From NCBI GenBank assembly GCA_030374805.1, contig JARGSG010000207.1, positions 806,001-870,000 of the forward strand: a stretch of DNA of 64,000 bases. Direction: 5' to 3'. The notes below the pieces were generated by a model. That model had not been told where the DNA came from. It was given only the letters and a program-made list of their open reading frames with translations, and did not search any database. Shown piece after piece: positions 42,780 through 53,354 of this stretch (the stretch's first letter is position 1; each line of letters opens with the position of its first letter). A program made the translations under genes and the position numbers. This DNA is from Gracilaria gracilis (taxonomy: Eukaryota > Rhodophyta > Florideophyceae > Gracilariales > Gracilariaceae).

Positions 42780-42960
42780 TTACACCATTTAATTCTGTCC
42801 TCCTCTGTATATATACAGGCGTCATCCGCGTTTATGGTATAATTAACGTTCTCGTAACGACAGCGAGTGGCAAGGTCTTGAGCTGCCGCACGGCGCAACT
42901 TTTCGTTGCCGTGGACTTAGCATGCCCTGTCAAGAGTGTTTTAGGCCACTTCTGAATGTC
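42780..42960 (-). pseudogene. Decayed LINE-type RNase H fragment
   Basis: On the minus strand one frame reads LLTGHA and, after a one-base shift, the next reads VHGNEKLRRAAAQDLA. Together they have the spacing of the GHxxxxGNExA signature at the end of the RNase H domain of non-LTR retrotransposons. The frame break, the stop just before VHGNEK and the lack of a reverse transcriptase nearby mark it as a relic. Assigned by motif only. Confidence 0.35.
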
Positions 42961-43256
42961 TTCAATGTTGCTGGTCTGTCCTTTGCTGCCCAAAAGGCAA
43001 CCTACCATATGAGGAACATACGAAGCAATTCGCAGAGCAAAAACGAAACAAATCCCTCAAGACTTTGTTTAGTGAGCTTCTTGCGCGCTCAATGGTGCTA
43101 ACTGCTACGTTGTACTTTCCTGTAAATATGATTCGCCAGTCGGGTTCTGCTCCCTGTCGTATACCTTGGTAGATTTCGGAGTGAGCACCAAGCAGTCATT
43201 CTGTCAATCACGAGACAAGACAGGAAACCAGGAAACCGTTTCGTCTAAACATACAG

Positions 43257-45701
43257 TCATGTTTGCGTTTGATCCCTAACCCGTGATCCCGTATTCTTCA
43301 CACCCTTCGGATCGATCTTATGGACTTTCGAAAGGTGACGATTCAGCGTACTACGTCTCCCAAAGCATCCACCGCACACTTCACATGCCAACGCGGCAGA
43401 AGCCACCCCATGCGCAGAAACCTGGTGAGATTGCAAATGCTCTGCTGTCTTGAAGGTACGTGGACACTGCCCGCACAAAAATGGGCGCCCTTGATGAACG
43501 GCCTTCTCATGGCGCACCAAGTTCAATCTCGTTTGAAACCGCTTTCCACACGAAGGAACCTTGCATGCGTACGCACGGATGTTCTCATGTTTGTTTGCAA
43601 TATGTCGATTTAGATTTCCCTTCTTGCCACGAATTGGCACCCCACATATCTCGCATGTCCAGATAGTCGTCGCAGGTTTGCTCGAAGTAGTCTCTTTATC
43701 AGGATTGCCCGGCCCAATGCCACTATGTGATTCATCTGTCCCGATGCCATGTGAGGCGGTATCTAAAACGTCCCTTGTCTTTGTATTCGCACTGGACACC
43801 GCACCTCTGCTTAAGTGAGGGTGAAATACATAGAAGGAACTTGCGTTTCCGCTCAGCTGGGATGACTCATCTTTCGCAAGCGTAATCAGTCGGTTGAATG
43901 AACGACGTCTTTTTAGCGTGCCAGAGCTAATTCTGTTCGCTTCTCTCGCTGTAGTAGATTCGTCTATACTTGAACTTTGGGCCCATTGCTCCAACTGCTT
44001 CGCAGCCGTCACCAACGAGTCGATGTTGGTCTTCTGATGTGACTTATCGAAACGTTCAAACTCGGAAGCTGGCAGCTTACGTGGGACTTCCGACGGCATG
44101 CATGGCGGTGACGAGCGCTTCGCATTAGCGAGAACGTTCACTCCTTCATGTCTTCCAGCACCTTCCCGTCTGAGCTTTGCACTGAATGCGTCCTCTGTAG
44201 GAGGTTGACCCCAATCAGTGGAATTGAATCCAAACCGCGGCTTCTTTGCAGGACCTTGCACGATGGCTGTTTTCGGCACTGTTTGGGGATATACGGGGAA
44301 TGGGGCAGATGTATCGAAAATCCTGCGCCTCTTCCCCTCAAAGCTGCATTCCGATAAGGGTTCCGTAATATCGAGTTCCCCTTCGACGCCGTCCGCCACG
44401 CCTATGTCACTTCCGCGGAGCGTAGTGGTTCCATCCTCTGCACTCGGGGCTTGGAGCAGATGGCGATCGGTGCGAGGCCCTGAGTAGTTTATGCCGATTT
44501 GACTACACAACCTATGAACGCGGCCTCTCGCATTGATTCCAGAGGTTGAAAGAAAGGTGTATCGCACATCACGGCCGTACAATCGCAGCTGCTTTCCAAA
44601 TGGACCACCAGTGCGTCTTTCCATGACGGAGTGGAATATACCAAGCCTCCGTGACTGGGCGACGACATTCTGGTATGCAGCCCATAATTTAATGGTGTCC
44701 GGCTCAGCAACTGAGCCATGTTCGCCTCGGTCACAGTGGCGTGGCAATGGAAGCGGGGTGATGTTGGACGTGTTAGTAGTGGTATTGTTTACATGGCTGT
44801 CCATCTCACACTCAACATTGAAACTCTGCTGATCACAGTCTCGACGCACGGTGGAGACGGGACGTAGTTGGGTGTGATAAGACGGGTCGTCAGGCTCACA
44901 CACGGTGAGAGTGTAACAGTCATCTGGAGGGTCGAAAAAGTGCTGCACACATTTATCGAGATGGGCAGGGTGATTGGGGGTGGTGACATTGTGGTCCAAC
45001 ATTCGCACGGTGCGCAAGAAGCGTTCGGCGGTTGCACGCTTGAAGACTCGAAGCTCGGCGTTATCGAAGAAGGGTGTGAGACCAGGAGGACGTGAGTGCG
45101 AAGGGTGAATGGGACACAGGGAGGTGGAAACGGCCAGAACGCCCGACTCGAACCAGTTCATCTCTATCTTGAAGAAGCAGTTGGCGGTGGGGTACTTGAG
45201 AGTTGCGGTTCTTCGCACGACGACGTTGGGGTTGCGCAGCGAGGGGTCTTTGGCGACCTGAAACAGCAGTGGCATGATGGGGTGAATGCCTTGGAAGCCA
45301 AAGTGGAAGCCGAGCGCGGTATGGTTGTCGTTGGTGAAGACGGTGTGCAGGTCGCCAATGTCAGGAAAGTCGAGCGGCTGCGGGTCGCTGTGCGAGCCGA
45401 AGACGTAGCCCAGCAGGATTGGACTACTGAGGAGCGACTTGATGACGTGCGCCGTGTCGGGGGCGTGATTCTGAAATAGCCACGAGCGGGTGCTTCGCGA
45501 TCTCATGAACAGACTCCAGATGAACTGCCATGTGAACGGGCGGTAGCAGCACGGGTTGTACGGTGTGAGGGTGGCCGGCACGGGGTGGACGGGGGGTTGA
45601 GCGGCTGAGGTGCAGCGCTTTTGCGGCGATGAGCGCGCGGCCGAGGCGGAACAGTGGCGGTGGCGGGGAGACGAAGCGGCAGGCGCAAAGGCAGCGCCCA
45701 T
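43257..45701 (-). CDS. C2H2 zinc-finger protein, putative transcription factor
   Basis: Encodes 814 aa from ATG 45701. Four C2H2 fingers lie at about 680-795: CEICGVPIRGK...HIANKH, CKVPSCGKRF...HEKAVH, CGQCPRTF...HQVSAH and CEVCGGCF...HLSKVH. Such an array normally binds DNA. The N-terminal 300 residues appear folded and contain aromatic-rich stretches (HTALGFHFGFQGIHPIMPLL) and several Cys; I recognise no domain there. The middle is low complexity with basic patches. It could be a lineage-specific transcription factor. The start codon is uncertain because the first 45 residues are low complexity and GC-rich; MRSRSTRSWLFQ at about residue 67 is an alternative. Confidence 0.75.
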   Translation of the reverse strand: MGAAFAPAASSPRHRHCSASAARSSPQKRCTSAAQPPVHPVPATLTPYNPCCYRPFTWQFIWSLFMRSRSTRSWLFQNHAPDTAHVIKSLLSSPILLGYVFGSHSDPQPLDFPDIGDLHTVFTNDNHTALGFHFGFQGIHPIMPLLFQVAKDPSLRNPNVVVRRTATLKYPTANCFFKIEMNWFESGVLAVSTSLCPIHPSHSRPPGLTPFFDNAELRVFKRATAERFLRTVRMLDHNVTTPNHPAHLDKCVQHFFDPPDDCYTLTVCEPDDPSYHTQLRPVSTVRRDCDQQSFNVECEMDSHVNNTTTNTSNITPLPLPRHCDRGEHGSVAEPDTIKLWAAYQNVVAQSRRLGIFHSVMERRTGGPFGKQLRLYGRDVRYTFLSTSGINARGRVHRLCSQIGINYSGPRTDRHLLQAPSAEDGTTTLRGSDIGVADGVEGELDITEPLSECSFEGKRRRIFDTSAPFPVYPQTVPKTAIVQGPAKKPRFGFNSTDWGQPPTEDAFSAKLRREGAGRHEGVNVLANAKRSSPPCMPSEVPRKLPASEFERFDKSHQKTNIDSLVTAAKQLEQWAQSSSIDESTTAREANRISSGTLKRRRSFNRLITLAKDESSQLSGNASSFYVFHPHLSRGAVSSANTKTRDVLDTASHGIGTDESHSGIGPGNPDKETTSSKPATTIWTCEICGVPIRGKKGNLNRHIANKHENIRAYACKVPSCGKRFQTRLNLVRHEKAVHQGRPFLCGQCPRTFKTAEHLQSHQVSAHGVASAALACEVCGGCFGRRSTLNRHLSKVHKIDPKGVKNTGSRVRDQTQT

Positions 45702-46220
45702 CGCGGCGGCGGGGCAGAAGGCGGAGCGATGCGGGAGGCGAGGCAGGGCGGAGCGCTACAAGATACAGATCTCACGTATGTAAAGTTACGCGCCAATTAC
45801 GAACGCGATGAGGCGTCGGGCGTTGAGCGCAGCGCGGCGCGATGCAGACGCGCAGTCATGAGCCAGCGCGCGCGAGTAGGCGAGCTGAGCGATGCATACA
45901 CACGCGCCATGCGCCTTACATACATCATACGCCACGCGCGCTGCTAGCTACATTACTGTATCTATATACAAGCAAAGCGGCGCGCGGCGCGTTCCGCGCA
46001 CGCGCGAGGGCCGCGCGCTGCGCGAGAGCGTTTGGCCAAACTGCCGGAGAGCACAGTGCAGCCGCGGCAGTGCACTGTGGAGACCAGAGGCGCGCATACA
46101 GCTGACGCAGCCGCCGCGCGCTTGGCGCCCCATTTTCTTTTTTCACACCCGATTTGCACGCCTTCTCATTGGTGCAGAGCCTCCTCAGCGCGGTGGCGGT
46201 GCAAGTGCTGACTGAATGTC

Positions 46221-46284
46221 TGACGCACTGACACGCTGACACGCTGACACGCTGACGCACTGACACGCTGACGCGCTGACGGGC
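46221..46284. repeat. Tandem array of an 8-bp unit (TGACACGC)
   Basis: Eight contiguous copies of TGACRCRC-type units in exactly 64 bp; four are TGACACGC and the rest differ at one or two bases. Several units carry TGACG, the half-site bound by CREB/TGA-type bZIP factors. Confidence 0.9.
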
Positions 46285-47480
46285 TCAGCTCGGAGTCTTC
46301 TCTATCTACGAGACTACTCTCGCTACCCCACTGTTGCCTGTCTGGCGCAGCGGTGGCGCAGCTGTCTCGCCGCCACGCCCGAGTTTTGGAACGGCTGGAA
46401 AGCTGTTTCGGCGCGAGGCGCCTTTCGTGCGGAGTGAACGCCGTTGGCGGCAGGCGAGCGTGCGCTATCTAGATATATGCTATGATAACACATCATCATG
46501 ATCATCATGTCAAGTTGTGTGGCGACAGCCGTGCCATCATTCGCGTGCATCACGCACGACGTACATTTGCAGTTGACGATTGTGTTAGCTGTACTTGTTC
46601 GGCAGTGCTGCCCTTTTATTCTACGCACTAAACCGACCATGCGATGATCGCATGGCGCACCCGTATCGATAACGCACTCATGTGTGAAGTTCACACTGTG
46701 ATTCACACTGTGAACGCTGCTGGAAACTGTTTAGCGCGCCCAATAAAGGACACTACAGTGACGTGTTTTTGTGTGCAGTAAGTTATCGTATCTACAACCA
46801 CTTTTAACTGCTTGTACATACTGATACAGCCGAGCAATCATATCATGTGAAAACGGCTTGCTCACCATGTGCCTCATGCCCTCCAATTGTATCTATCATA
46901 GTTCACATTTTCTCACAGTTACTCGCTCTCACAGTTAAGATACCAATGCAATCATAAGCGATCATTTGCATTTGTAGCAGCTCTGTAGCTCAAGCTCAAA
47001 AAGCAGAAAAAGGTACAGTACGCAGGAGGAGCCGTTTACAGGCAAGCACGTAAGTTGTAGTAGCTTACGATCGATTGGACCGAGGTAAAGGGTTACTGTA
47101 GCGTTGGTATCTACTGACCTGGCGCGAATGGAACGTGCGCGAATAAGCGTTTTCGTGGTGAACACCAAGTGGCAGACGAGTTATATGAGCAGAAAACCCT
47201 ACAGCCGTACGGGCAAATACAACGAACGGGTGGCACCGGCGTTGGTGTCCAAGATTTGCACTGCACGTATCTATCAAAACTCACAGCCTGTGGGGGAGCA
47301 GCTTGTGAGGTGGCAATTCCTCAGCCATCAACGCGCTCGCGCGTGTCAATTCGTTAGCGCTGGATTATTGTCGTGTGTCACTGACAAGTTATACTGCATC
47401 TTACCACGCAGCAGGTGGCCGCGCTTTCTGCAAGAAAACATACGCAGTTGCGAGCGAGATACATGCGCATTTGAATCTGT

Positions 47481-47548
47481 GATCCGAGATCTGAGATCCG
47501 GGATCCGAGATCCGGGATCCGAGATGCGGAATCCGAGATGCGGAATCC
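47481..47548. repeat. Degenerate tandem array of GATCCGR
   Basis: About nine units of 7-8 bp, mostly GATCCGA or GATCCGG, the last ones GATGCGGA. Confidence 0.85.
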
Positions 47549-48470
47549 TTGATCCATTCGCGCTGATTGCACACTGCGTTGCACAAGCGCGTGTGCGTGT
47601 CGTGTGTGTGTTTGTCGCGCGCGACACGCACACGCACGCGCACGCGCTCGCACTCGGAGTGCTCCCACGGAGCGCGCGCCGCGTCCATTCGCGACGACAG
47701 CGACGGAGAATTGGACGCAGCCGCGAAGGTAAAGTTAACATAAAGGGCATATATGTATCTCACACTGCCGTGGTGCAGCGCCGCCGTCGTGGCCGTTGAC
47801 GCGTTTTCATCAAGGCGGTACAACGGTACACAACTGTCCATTGTAAACAATCGCCGCAATCTCGGTAGATACTCGCAGCCCGCCACGCAACCACGTCCGG
47901 CAGCCAGCCAGCTTGCACCACAGCGTGTTGGCGGCCTACACGCGTTGCATCGCCCCGCCGTTCGTCTCGAGAGATGCTAATTTTTTTGCAACCACCACTG
48001 CTGTCTATGATATCACTGCCCTTCCCACCCATTGTGCACTGATAGTGGTCGTTCACTCTGACCGCAAGCTCGGCAGTACGCACGGCGTTGCACGTCCGTT
48101 CGCGCTGCTCTCTCAACAACAACAAAATAATGAGCCAGCTCAAAATCGCGCTGTTTTGCGGTACTTTTTGATCTTTTCAGCGCTTGCGCTGTGCAAACTG
48201 GCCTTCATCGCGTCGCTTCATCGACGCTGCGCTATGCGGCCCGGAATCCCCCCCTCCCTCCCCTCCACTCCAACAGCCGTGTACCCGTCGCATTGCGCTT
48301 TAACCTTCGTAACGACTTTATTGCCGAGCGTGACCTAATCACCCGTCTAGCTCCCCTCTCCTCATAAACCAAACCGCGACTCCACAATCGCCCAGCCTTC
48401 CGTGCTCACCCGTTCCACAGCGCCTGGCCGGGAACTTCCCGCCACTCTCAGTGCAGACACGGCTACAGGT

Positions 48471-49544
48471 ATGCATTCTCCCACTCTCTCACACTCCCCT
48501 ACTCTCGCTCATACTCCATCCGCCCCCGTAATTTCCACCTCTCCCCGCTCTCATGACGTGTCACCATCGCCTTCTCTCGCCATAAAGAAGCGCAAGCCTC
48601 GCTCTGCATCGCTGATACTTGCCGCTAATCAACGCTTTTGTAACGCAAGCAAGCCCTCCTCTCATGCACTGCCGTCACATTCCACGTCGTCACGACCGCC
48701 ATTGTCGCCCCCAGAGCTCGTCAAGCGTACCGCCTTGTATCACTTGGGCAGAGCTTCTGTCGCTTCGGGAGCTAATTCGTTTCGACCTGCCACTGCCAAG
48801 AGGGCGGCGCGCTATTCTGATGCTAAGCGCAAAGGATTGAGACACTTTGCTATCCGTGTTAGTAAAAAGGTTGAGCAGAAGCGCGTTACAACTTATAATC
48901 AGGTTGCCGATGAACTGGTTGCTGAAGAACGCCTTTTGCGCAAATCTCAGTCGAATGTCTCTTCAACTGACAATCTTGTCGATGAGAAGAATATTCGCCG
49001 TCGCGTTTATGACTCACTCAATGTGCTCATGGCTATGGGTATAATTGCAAAGGATAAAAAGCTAATCACATGGCAGGGGCTTGAACGAGTGCATTCTTCT
49101 CCACACTCTGATGAGATCATCGCTCTTAAGAAAGCTATCACGGACAGAAAATCTGCCATCACTGAGAAGCGTGCGCTCTTCACAGAGCTAAGAGATCAAC
49201 ATAGAAGAACCTCATCCATTGTCGAAAGAAATCGAGCTGCAAGTTTTTCAGAGATGGACACCGACCATTATCGTTCAGTTCAACAACCAGTTGCACCTGT
49301 TCATCTGCAATATTCGGATCGGATTGGTATCCCTTTCTTTATTTTGTCAGCACCAAAGGATACCCACATTGAACTAGAAATGGATCAGTCCAGACAGGAT
49401 ATTTGCTTCAGCTTCAACTCTTCGTTTGCCATATTTGACGACCGTGAGGTGATGAGAAGAATGATGTTATCGCCTTCGTCTCAACTCACCTCCCCTCAAC
49501 CTGTTCAAGTAGACCCCTTTCAAAGAATAAGTCTTTCTCCTTAA
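48471..49544 (+). CDS. DP: DP protein, dimerisation partner of E2F
   Basis: Encodes 357 aa from the first in-frame ATG at 48471; upstream the frame stays open only to a GTG. Residues 1-115 are Ser/Pro-rich. The winged-helix DNA-binding domain (about 119-205) contains KGLRHFAIRVSKKVEQK, TTYNQVADELVAE and IRRRVYDSLNVLMAMGI, all diagnostic of DP rather than E2F. A coiled-coil dimerisation segment follows, then the DP C-terminal fold (IPFFILSAPKDTHIELEM, FNSSFAIFDDREVMRRM). DP pairs with E2F to switch on S-phase genes and is controlled by retinoblastoma proteins. The gene is complete and intronless. Confidence 0.92.
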   Translation: MHSPTLSHSPTLAHTPSAPVISTSPRSHDVSPSPSLAIKKRKPRSASLILAANQRFCNASKPSSHALPSHSTSSRPPLSPPELVKRTALYHLGRASVASGANSFRPATAKRAARYSDAKRKGLRHFAIRVSKKVEQKRVTTYNQVADELVAEERLLRKSQSNVSSTDNLVDEKNIRRRVYDSLNVLMAMGIIAKDKKLITWQGLERVHSSPHSDEIIALKKAITDRKSAITEKRALFTELRDQHRRTSSIVERNRAASFSEMDTDHYRSVQQPVAPVHLQYSDRIGIPFFILSAPKDTHIELEMDQSRQDICFSFNSSFAIFDDREVMRRMMLSPSSQLTSPQPVQVDPFQRISLSP

Positions 49545-50481
49545 GAATGTACAACAACCTTTTCGATAGCAGTAAAGCAGGGTTACATGGGGAAAGTGTT
49601 CCTCACTCTTATTGTTTACTTCATCAACGAACCCCGGCTCTTATTCTGACTGACGTTGAGGGCTCAACAAACAAACTAGAGACACTGGCGGCGGCCTGGA
49701 AGAGGACTGCTGACAATTTTGTCCCACTGCAACCTTTACAAGCAGGGTACCCTTCTCCTTTTAACATCAGCCAAAGTTCGGTATGCACTGGGAATCACGA
49801 ATGCACATGCCAGTACGAATGTTGATCATCTGCAGATCCACGGATGTTTGGAACGTCTACTCCACACTCGTAGGCACTTGCATCGACAACCCAGAGGAAC
49901 AGTGATTTCTGTGGGTTCGGTAGCTCCCAGAAGGAGCATACTCTCTCTTTACTTGGAAAAAACTATAGCACGTATCTATTACGCAAACATCTCCATACGA
50001 GCATTAACAGCGATTTGATTGAGCAAAACCTTTTATCCTACGTTCATCAGTTGGCACAAGCCTTGGTAGAAAGGCCTGTCAGGCCTCCATCACATGAACT
50101 CCTACTCATGATTCTCTTTCAAACTAAACAACTTCTTGCTACTTTCAGTCAGATCTGTACATAATATGAGCTGGCGGCCCAGTCAAATCTACAATATGGA
50201 TTGTTTGGCTGGCTTACTAGTGACGGGATCTCTCCGAGTAGGATGGCTTCTCACTACAACGGGAGCAAATTGCAAATTGACAGCTTTTGAACAGGAACTA
50301 GCCTGCAAAACACGAAGACGAGTGGAGTTAGTCGCATGCCCACTTGTCTTGGGCAGTGTCGCACAGTCGGTTCGGCTCATAGACGCAAATAGACAAAGTC
50401 ATAAACGTTAGTGTTAGTATGGCCACAGCTTAGAATTCGAAGCAGTACAACGACAAGCCGGGGGGTCACGGACTATCGTTC
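49545..50481. other. Convergent region between DP and CDC20
   Basis: About 0.9 kb. No gene or repeat supported; it probably contains two 3' UTRs. Confidence 0.5.
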
Positions 50482-52041
50482 TCATCGGATATTCACGCCT
50501 CGGCGCAGACTTCGAGATGAAGAAAGATCACTCTTTCCAAACTGACTCGATCGGCTTCCCGAGCGCCCTGAATCATTTCCTGCGAACACCTTCCAGAATC
50601 GAAGAGTTTCATCGGCAGCTGCGGATACTACAGTTTGACCATCCGGGCTAAGAGCCATGTGCAGAACGCGCGACGAGTGCCCCTTCAGTTCGGCCATTCT
50701 CGCAAGGGAAGGATACTTCCAGACAGTGAGCTGATTTTGGGAGAAACCATGACTCGTGACCAGTTCCTTCTCGTGAGGGGACCACAGAATGGAGCACACT
50801 TGGGACTTTGTGTCAATTGAGTTCACACATGCACCACTGGCGGTGTTCCAGAATCGCAAAGTACGATCGGCAGTTCCACCACCGGTAGCGAGCAAATTGT
50901 TCTGCCACGGACACCAAGCAAGAGCTTTCACGGCGGCATTGTGCTGATCCAACTGGAACTTCGGTGTCCATCGACCACCTGCACTTGAGTTGTCCCAGAT
51001 GCAAACAAGATTGTCGTTACCACCGGAGGCCAGTTGTGTCCCATTTGGACTCCACTTCAAGCCGCATATTTCCTGAGTGTGGGCAACCAAGGTCGCAACA
51101 TGATGATCCGGAATTCTCACGTCATGATTATGGATCTGACTATCCCTGGATCCAGATGACAACAGCGGACCGTTCCATGCAAGAGCACCAACTCGCCCAG
51201 AATGAGAGCGCATTCTTCGGGTACATGACATTTTGTCGACGTCCCAAATCTGCACTTCTGCACTATTCGTGCCAATTGCCAAATAGTTGCCATCAGGAAT
51301 CCATGCTACCGAAGTGATGCAATCATCTTGCTGAGTTTCACAAAGCTGTTCGATCTTACCAGTGTCCGCATTCCACAGGTACACACTTTCTGCCAATGCC
51401 ACCGCCAGAGTATTATTGGATCCCCAGTCGACAAGGTTGAGATAGAAATCTTCAAGAAGACCAGGAGCGTCCAAAATCTTCTCTGGCGCTTGCGGAATAT
51501 GACGGAACTTGCTACGACGCACGCGGGAACCAAGACAATTCTGGTTGTAAAGTACACGATGAGGGTTGAGATACCCTTCTTTGGCAGCCGGGGCCTTGTC
51601 ACCAAATGCAAGAATCTTACTGTTTGGAAGATCGTTGATATCCGCCGAGCTAGACGGAGGAAGATCTAAGAGTGAAGAAGCAAGCACTGCGGAGTACTCG
51701 AGCGAACCGTTCTGGTTCTGCTGTGATTTGTCCGCCTTTGACGGAGATACCTGCTGGTGATCAGACGAAGATGCATTTTGACCGTTTTCTTTTCCAGAAT
51801 CAAAGTTAAGGTTCATGCGGCAGACGTCCATGTTCATCGCCTTTCTGTTGGGAATGAAGCGATCTGCAGACGGAGTCTTTGAACGCTTTCCGGATTTGGG
51901 TGTTTTGGATGAAGTAGTAGATGATACAGAGGTTGGGCGATTTACGCGTTGCGAGGTTTCCAAAGCCTTGCGCTGCCATCTCGGCATGGGTCCAGATGAA
52001 ACCGGGGCACTGAAGTTGCTGAAGTCGTTGAAGTCATTCAT
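50482..52041 (-). CDS. CDC20: CDC20, activator of the anaphase-promoting complex
   Basis: Encodes 519 aa from ATG 52041; the frame is open to a TTG at 52116. A C-box (DRFIPNRKAMNMD, about 52-64) is followed by the seven-bladed WD40 domain, beginning with KILDAPGLLEDFYLNLVDWG and containing blades such as HSGRVGALAWNGPLLSSGSRD. The last two residues are Ile-Arg (GVNIR), the tail that docks on the complex. All three docking elements point to a functional activator. DRFIPNR with the following MNMD favours CDC20 over CDH1. It recruits substrates such as cyclin B and securin for ubiquitination at mitosis. It is divergent from the small gene at 52995. Confidence 0.93.
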   Translation of the reverse strand: MNDFNDFSNFSAPVSSGPMPRWQRKALETSQRVNRPTSVSSTTSSKTPKSGKRSKTPSADRFIPNRKAMNMDVCRMNLNFDSGKENGQNASSSDHQQVSPSKADKSQQNQNGSLEYSAVLASSLLDLPPSSSADINDLPNSKILAFGDKAPAAKEGYLNPHRVLYNQNCLGSRVRRSKFRHIPQAPEKILDAPGLLEDFYLNLVDWGSNNTLAVALAESVYLWNADTGKIEQLCETQQDDCITSVAWIPDGNYLAIGTNSAEVQIWDVDKMSCTRRMRSHSGRVGALAWNGPLLSSGSRDSQIHNHDVRIPDHHVATLVAHTQEICGLKWSPNGTQLASGGNDNLVCIWDNSSAGGRWTPKFQLDQHNAAVKALAWCPWQNNLLATGGGTADRTLRFWNTASGACVNSIDTKSQVCSILWSPHEKELVTSHGFSQNQLTVWKYPSLARMAELKGHSSRVLHMALSPDGQTVVSAAADETLRFWKVFAGNDSGRSGSRSSQFGKSDLSSSRSLRRGVNIR

Positions 52042-52994
52042 TTTTCCTCCAAAAGAATTAGGACTTGAGGGGAGATGAATAGAAATGTTACCAATACAGA
52101 TTGAGCACGAGTGCAATGCACGTCGCGAAAAATGAGAAGAAAGAGAGCGAACGAAGCGAGGAACGAAAGGAAGAAAGATGCGCCAGAAGCACTACTCAAG
52201 CTGAGGAAGAAGCACAGAAGCTCTCCAGGGAGGTTTAAGTACGGCAGAAAAGCATGAAGCGCCCAAAAGAGACACATGCCGAACGAAGAGGAGTGCTTCC
52301 GCAAACGGATCGCTTTGGCAGCGTAACGGTCATTCAGGGCATGCGCCGTGGCGGTCCAGCGAGAATGTATTCCGAGGATACAGCCAATCAGCGATCGCGT
52401 AGCCGCACTGGGAACTGACGCCCGTACATGAATTCGCCGTTGCAGAAAAGGCTCAACGCCCAACACGTGTGCAGAAAACGTGTGCACCTGTCCACGACGG
52501 AGGAGAAGACGTGGATCTCCGGGGATTTGCAGGTGGCACGTTTGGTGATGAAGAACGCGACTTGGCGGATGCAGATTGGGCGAACAAAATGTATGGCGGC
52601 GGATTTGTGGTGTGTTGGGTGGCTGGCGCGCCCCTTCGCGACCACCAGTTTCACGGCGTGGGCCAATCTCCTCCGGGGGCTGCGTGCTTGCTCTCGTCGT
52701 GAGCGCAACGCGAGAGTCATCACGAACGGGCGCCAGAGCAGAATCGCTCCGCCTTCGAGTAACGCGTTGCGGGTCGCGCTCATCGTGCGCGACATGGGCA
52801 CTCCACACACCTCACGGAGACAGCGCACTGACGCTACGCTGGCGTTCTCGCCAGTCGGTATTTCCACCTTCGTGCGTCATGACACCGTGCGTCATCGCGA
52901 TCGCCTTCAGTCGCGCTCGTTGAAGACGTGTTGCGCTGTGCTTGTCGATGAAGTGGAGCACAGAACTTTGGGTTCCGCGTCTGCGCCGGCTAAA
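52042..52994. other. Divergent upstream region of CDC20
   Basis: About 950 bp. Long overlapping frames occur on both strands, and I treat them as chance because they lack protein-like patterns. Some of this may be 5' coding sequence of the small plus-strand gene: an in-frame ATG at 52794 would lengthen it to 186 aa. Confidence 0.45.
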
Positions 52995-53354
52995 ATGCCA
53001 TCTGTGCCGGCGATAAGGGCTCCTTCGATGGTGGTTACAACAATGCCGAAAATGCCGAACACCACTACACCCACCGGCTTCGTACCGCGCTTCGCGCCGG
53101 TGCCTGATCCCAAGCCGCATGAAATTCTCAGACCTAAGCGTGGACGTAATTCGCGGCGAAGAACCAAGGAAGCAGAATTCTTCAGGCGTTACATGTACCT
53201 TAGGAGGCAGTTGAAGCCGTGGAGTGATGATTTCCGACGAAAGCATGGACGAACTCCTAACCTTCTGGATGTTCACGCCTCTGATGTACCAGGTTTGTTG
53301 GATAGATTTATCGAGTACTTGGACGCACTTGAGGGCCTCAGGGTTGAGGTGTAG
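52995..53354 (+). CDS. Small basic protein with an HGRxP helical motif
   Basis: Encodes 119 aa from ATG 52995, chosen because protein-like sequence begins there. Residues 50-115 read FFRRYMYLRRQLKPWSDDFR, then RKHGRTPNLLDVHA, and end in a helix LLDRFIEYLDALEGLR. A helix, an HGR-x-P turn and a second helix form a short module seen in the N-terminus of Sld2/RecQL4 replication proteins and in FAM13 proteins, where it is probably a helical hairpin. No other domain is present. A replication link is only a possibility. Confidence 0.5.
   Translation: MPSVPAIRAPSMVVTTMPKMPNTTTPTGFVPRFAPVPDPKPHEILRPKRGRNSRRRTKEAEFFRRYMYLRRQLKPWSDDFRRKHGRTPNLLDVHASDVPGLLDRFIEYLDALEGLRVEV

Larger units (their letters stand above)
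39486..43256. other. 3.8-kb repeat-rich region without intact genes
   Basis: No frame here is convincing. The region contains two copies of a hairpin plus poly(A)-signal element, short inverted repeats at 41024 and 41761, a CT-rich stretch near 41890 and a decayed LINE RNase H fragment. It looks like a graveyard of transposable elements between two gene clusters. Confidence 0.55.
45702..48470. other. 2.8-kb gene-poor, GC-rich divergent region
   Basis: Upstream of both the zinc-finger gene (minus) and the DP gene (plus). It contains two short tandem arrays (46221-46284 and 47481-47548) and a GGTACAACGGTAC motif variant near 47818. Long frames on all phases have biased composition, and none is recognisable. 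Confidence 0.5.

Noticed and set aside
47104-47799. Plus-strand frame of 231 codons
   Set aside because: It runs through the GATCCGR tandem array and a CG-rich tract, and competing frames exist on the other strand.
52428-52994. Upstream extension of the small gene at 52995 from ATG 52428
   Set aside because: The extension has no conserved pattern and is matched by a long frame on the opposite strand. It lies in the shared promoter region of CDC20. A shorter extension from 52794 remains possible.
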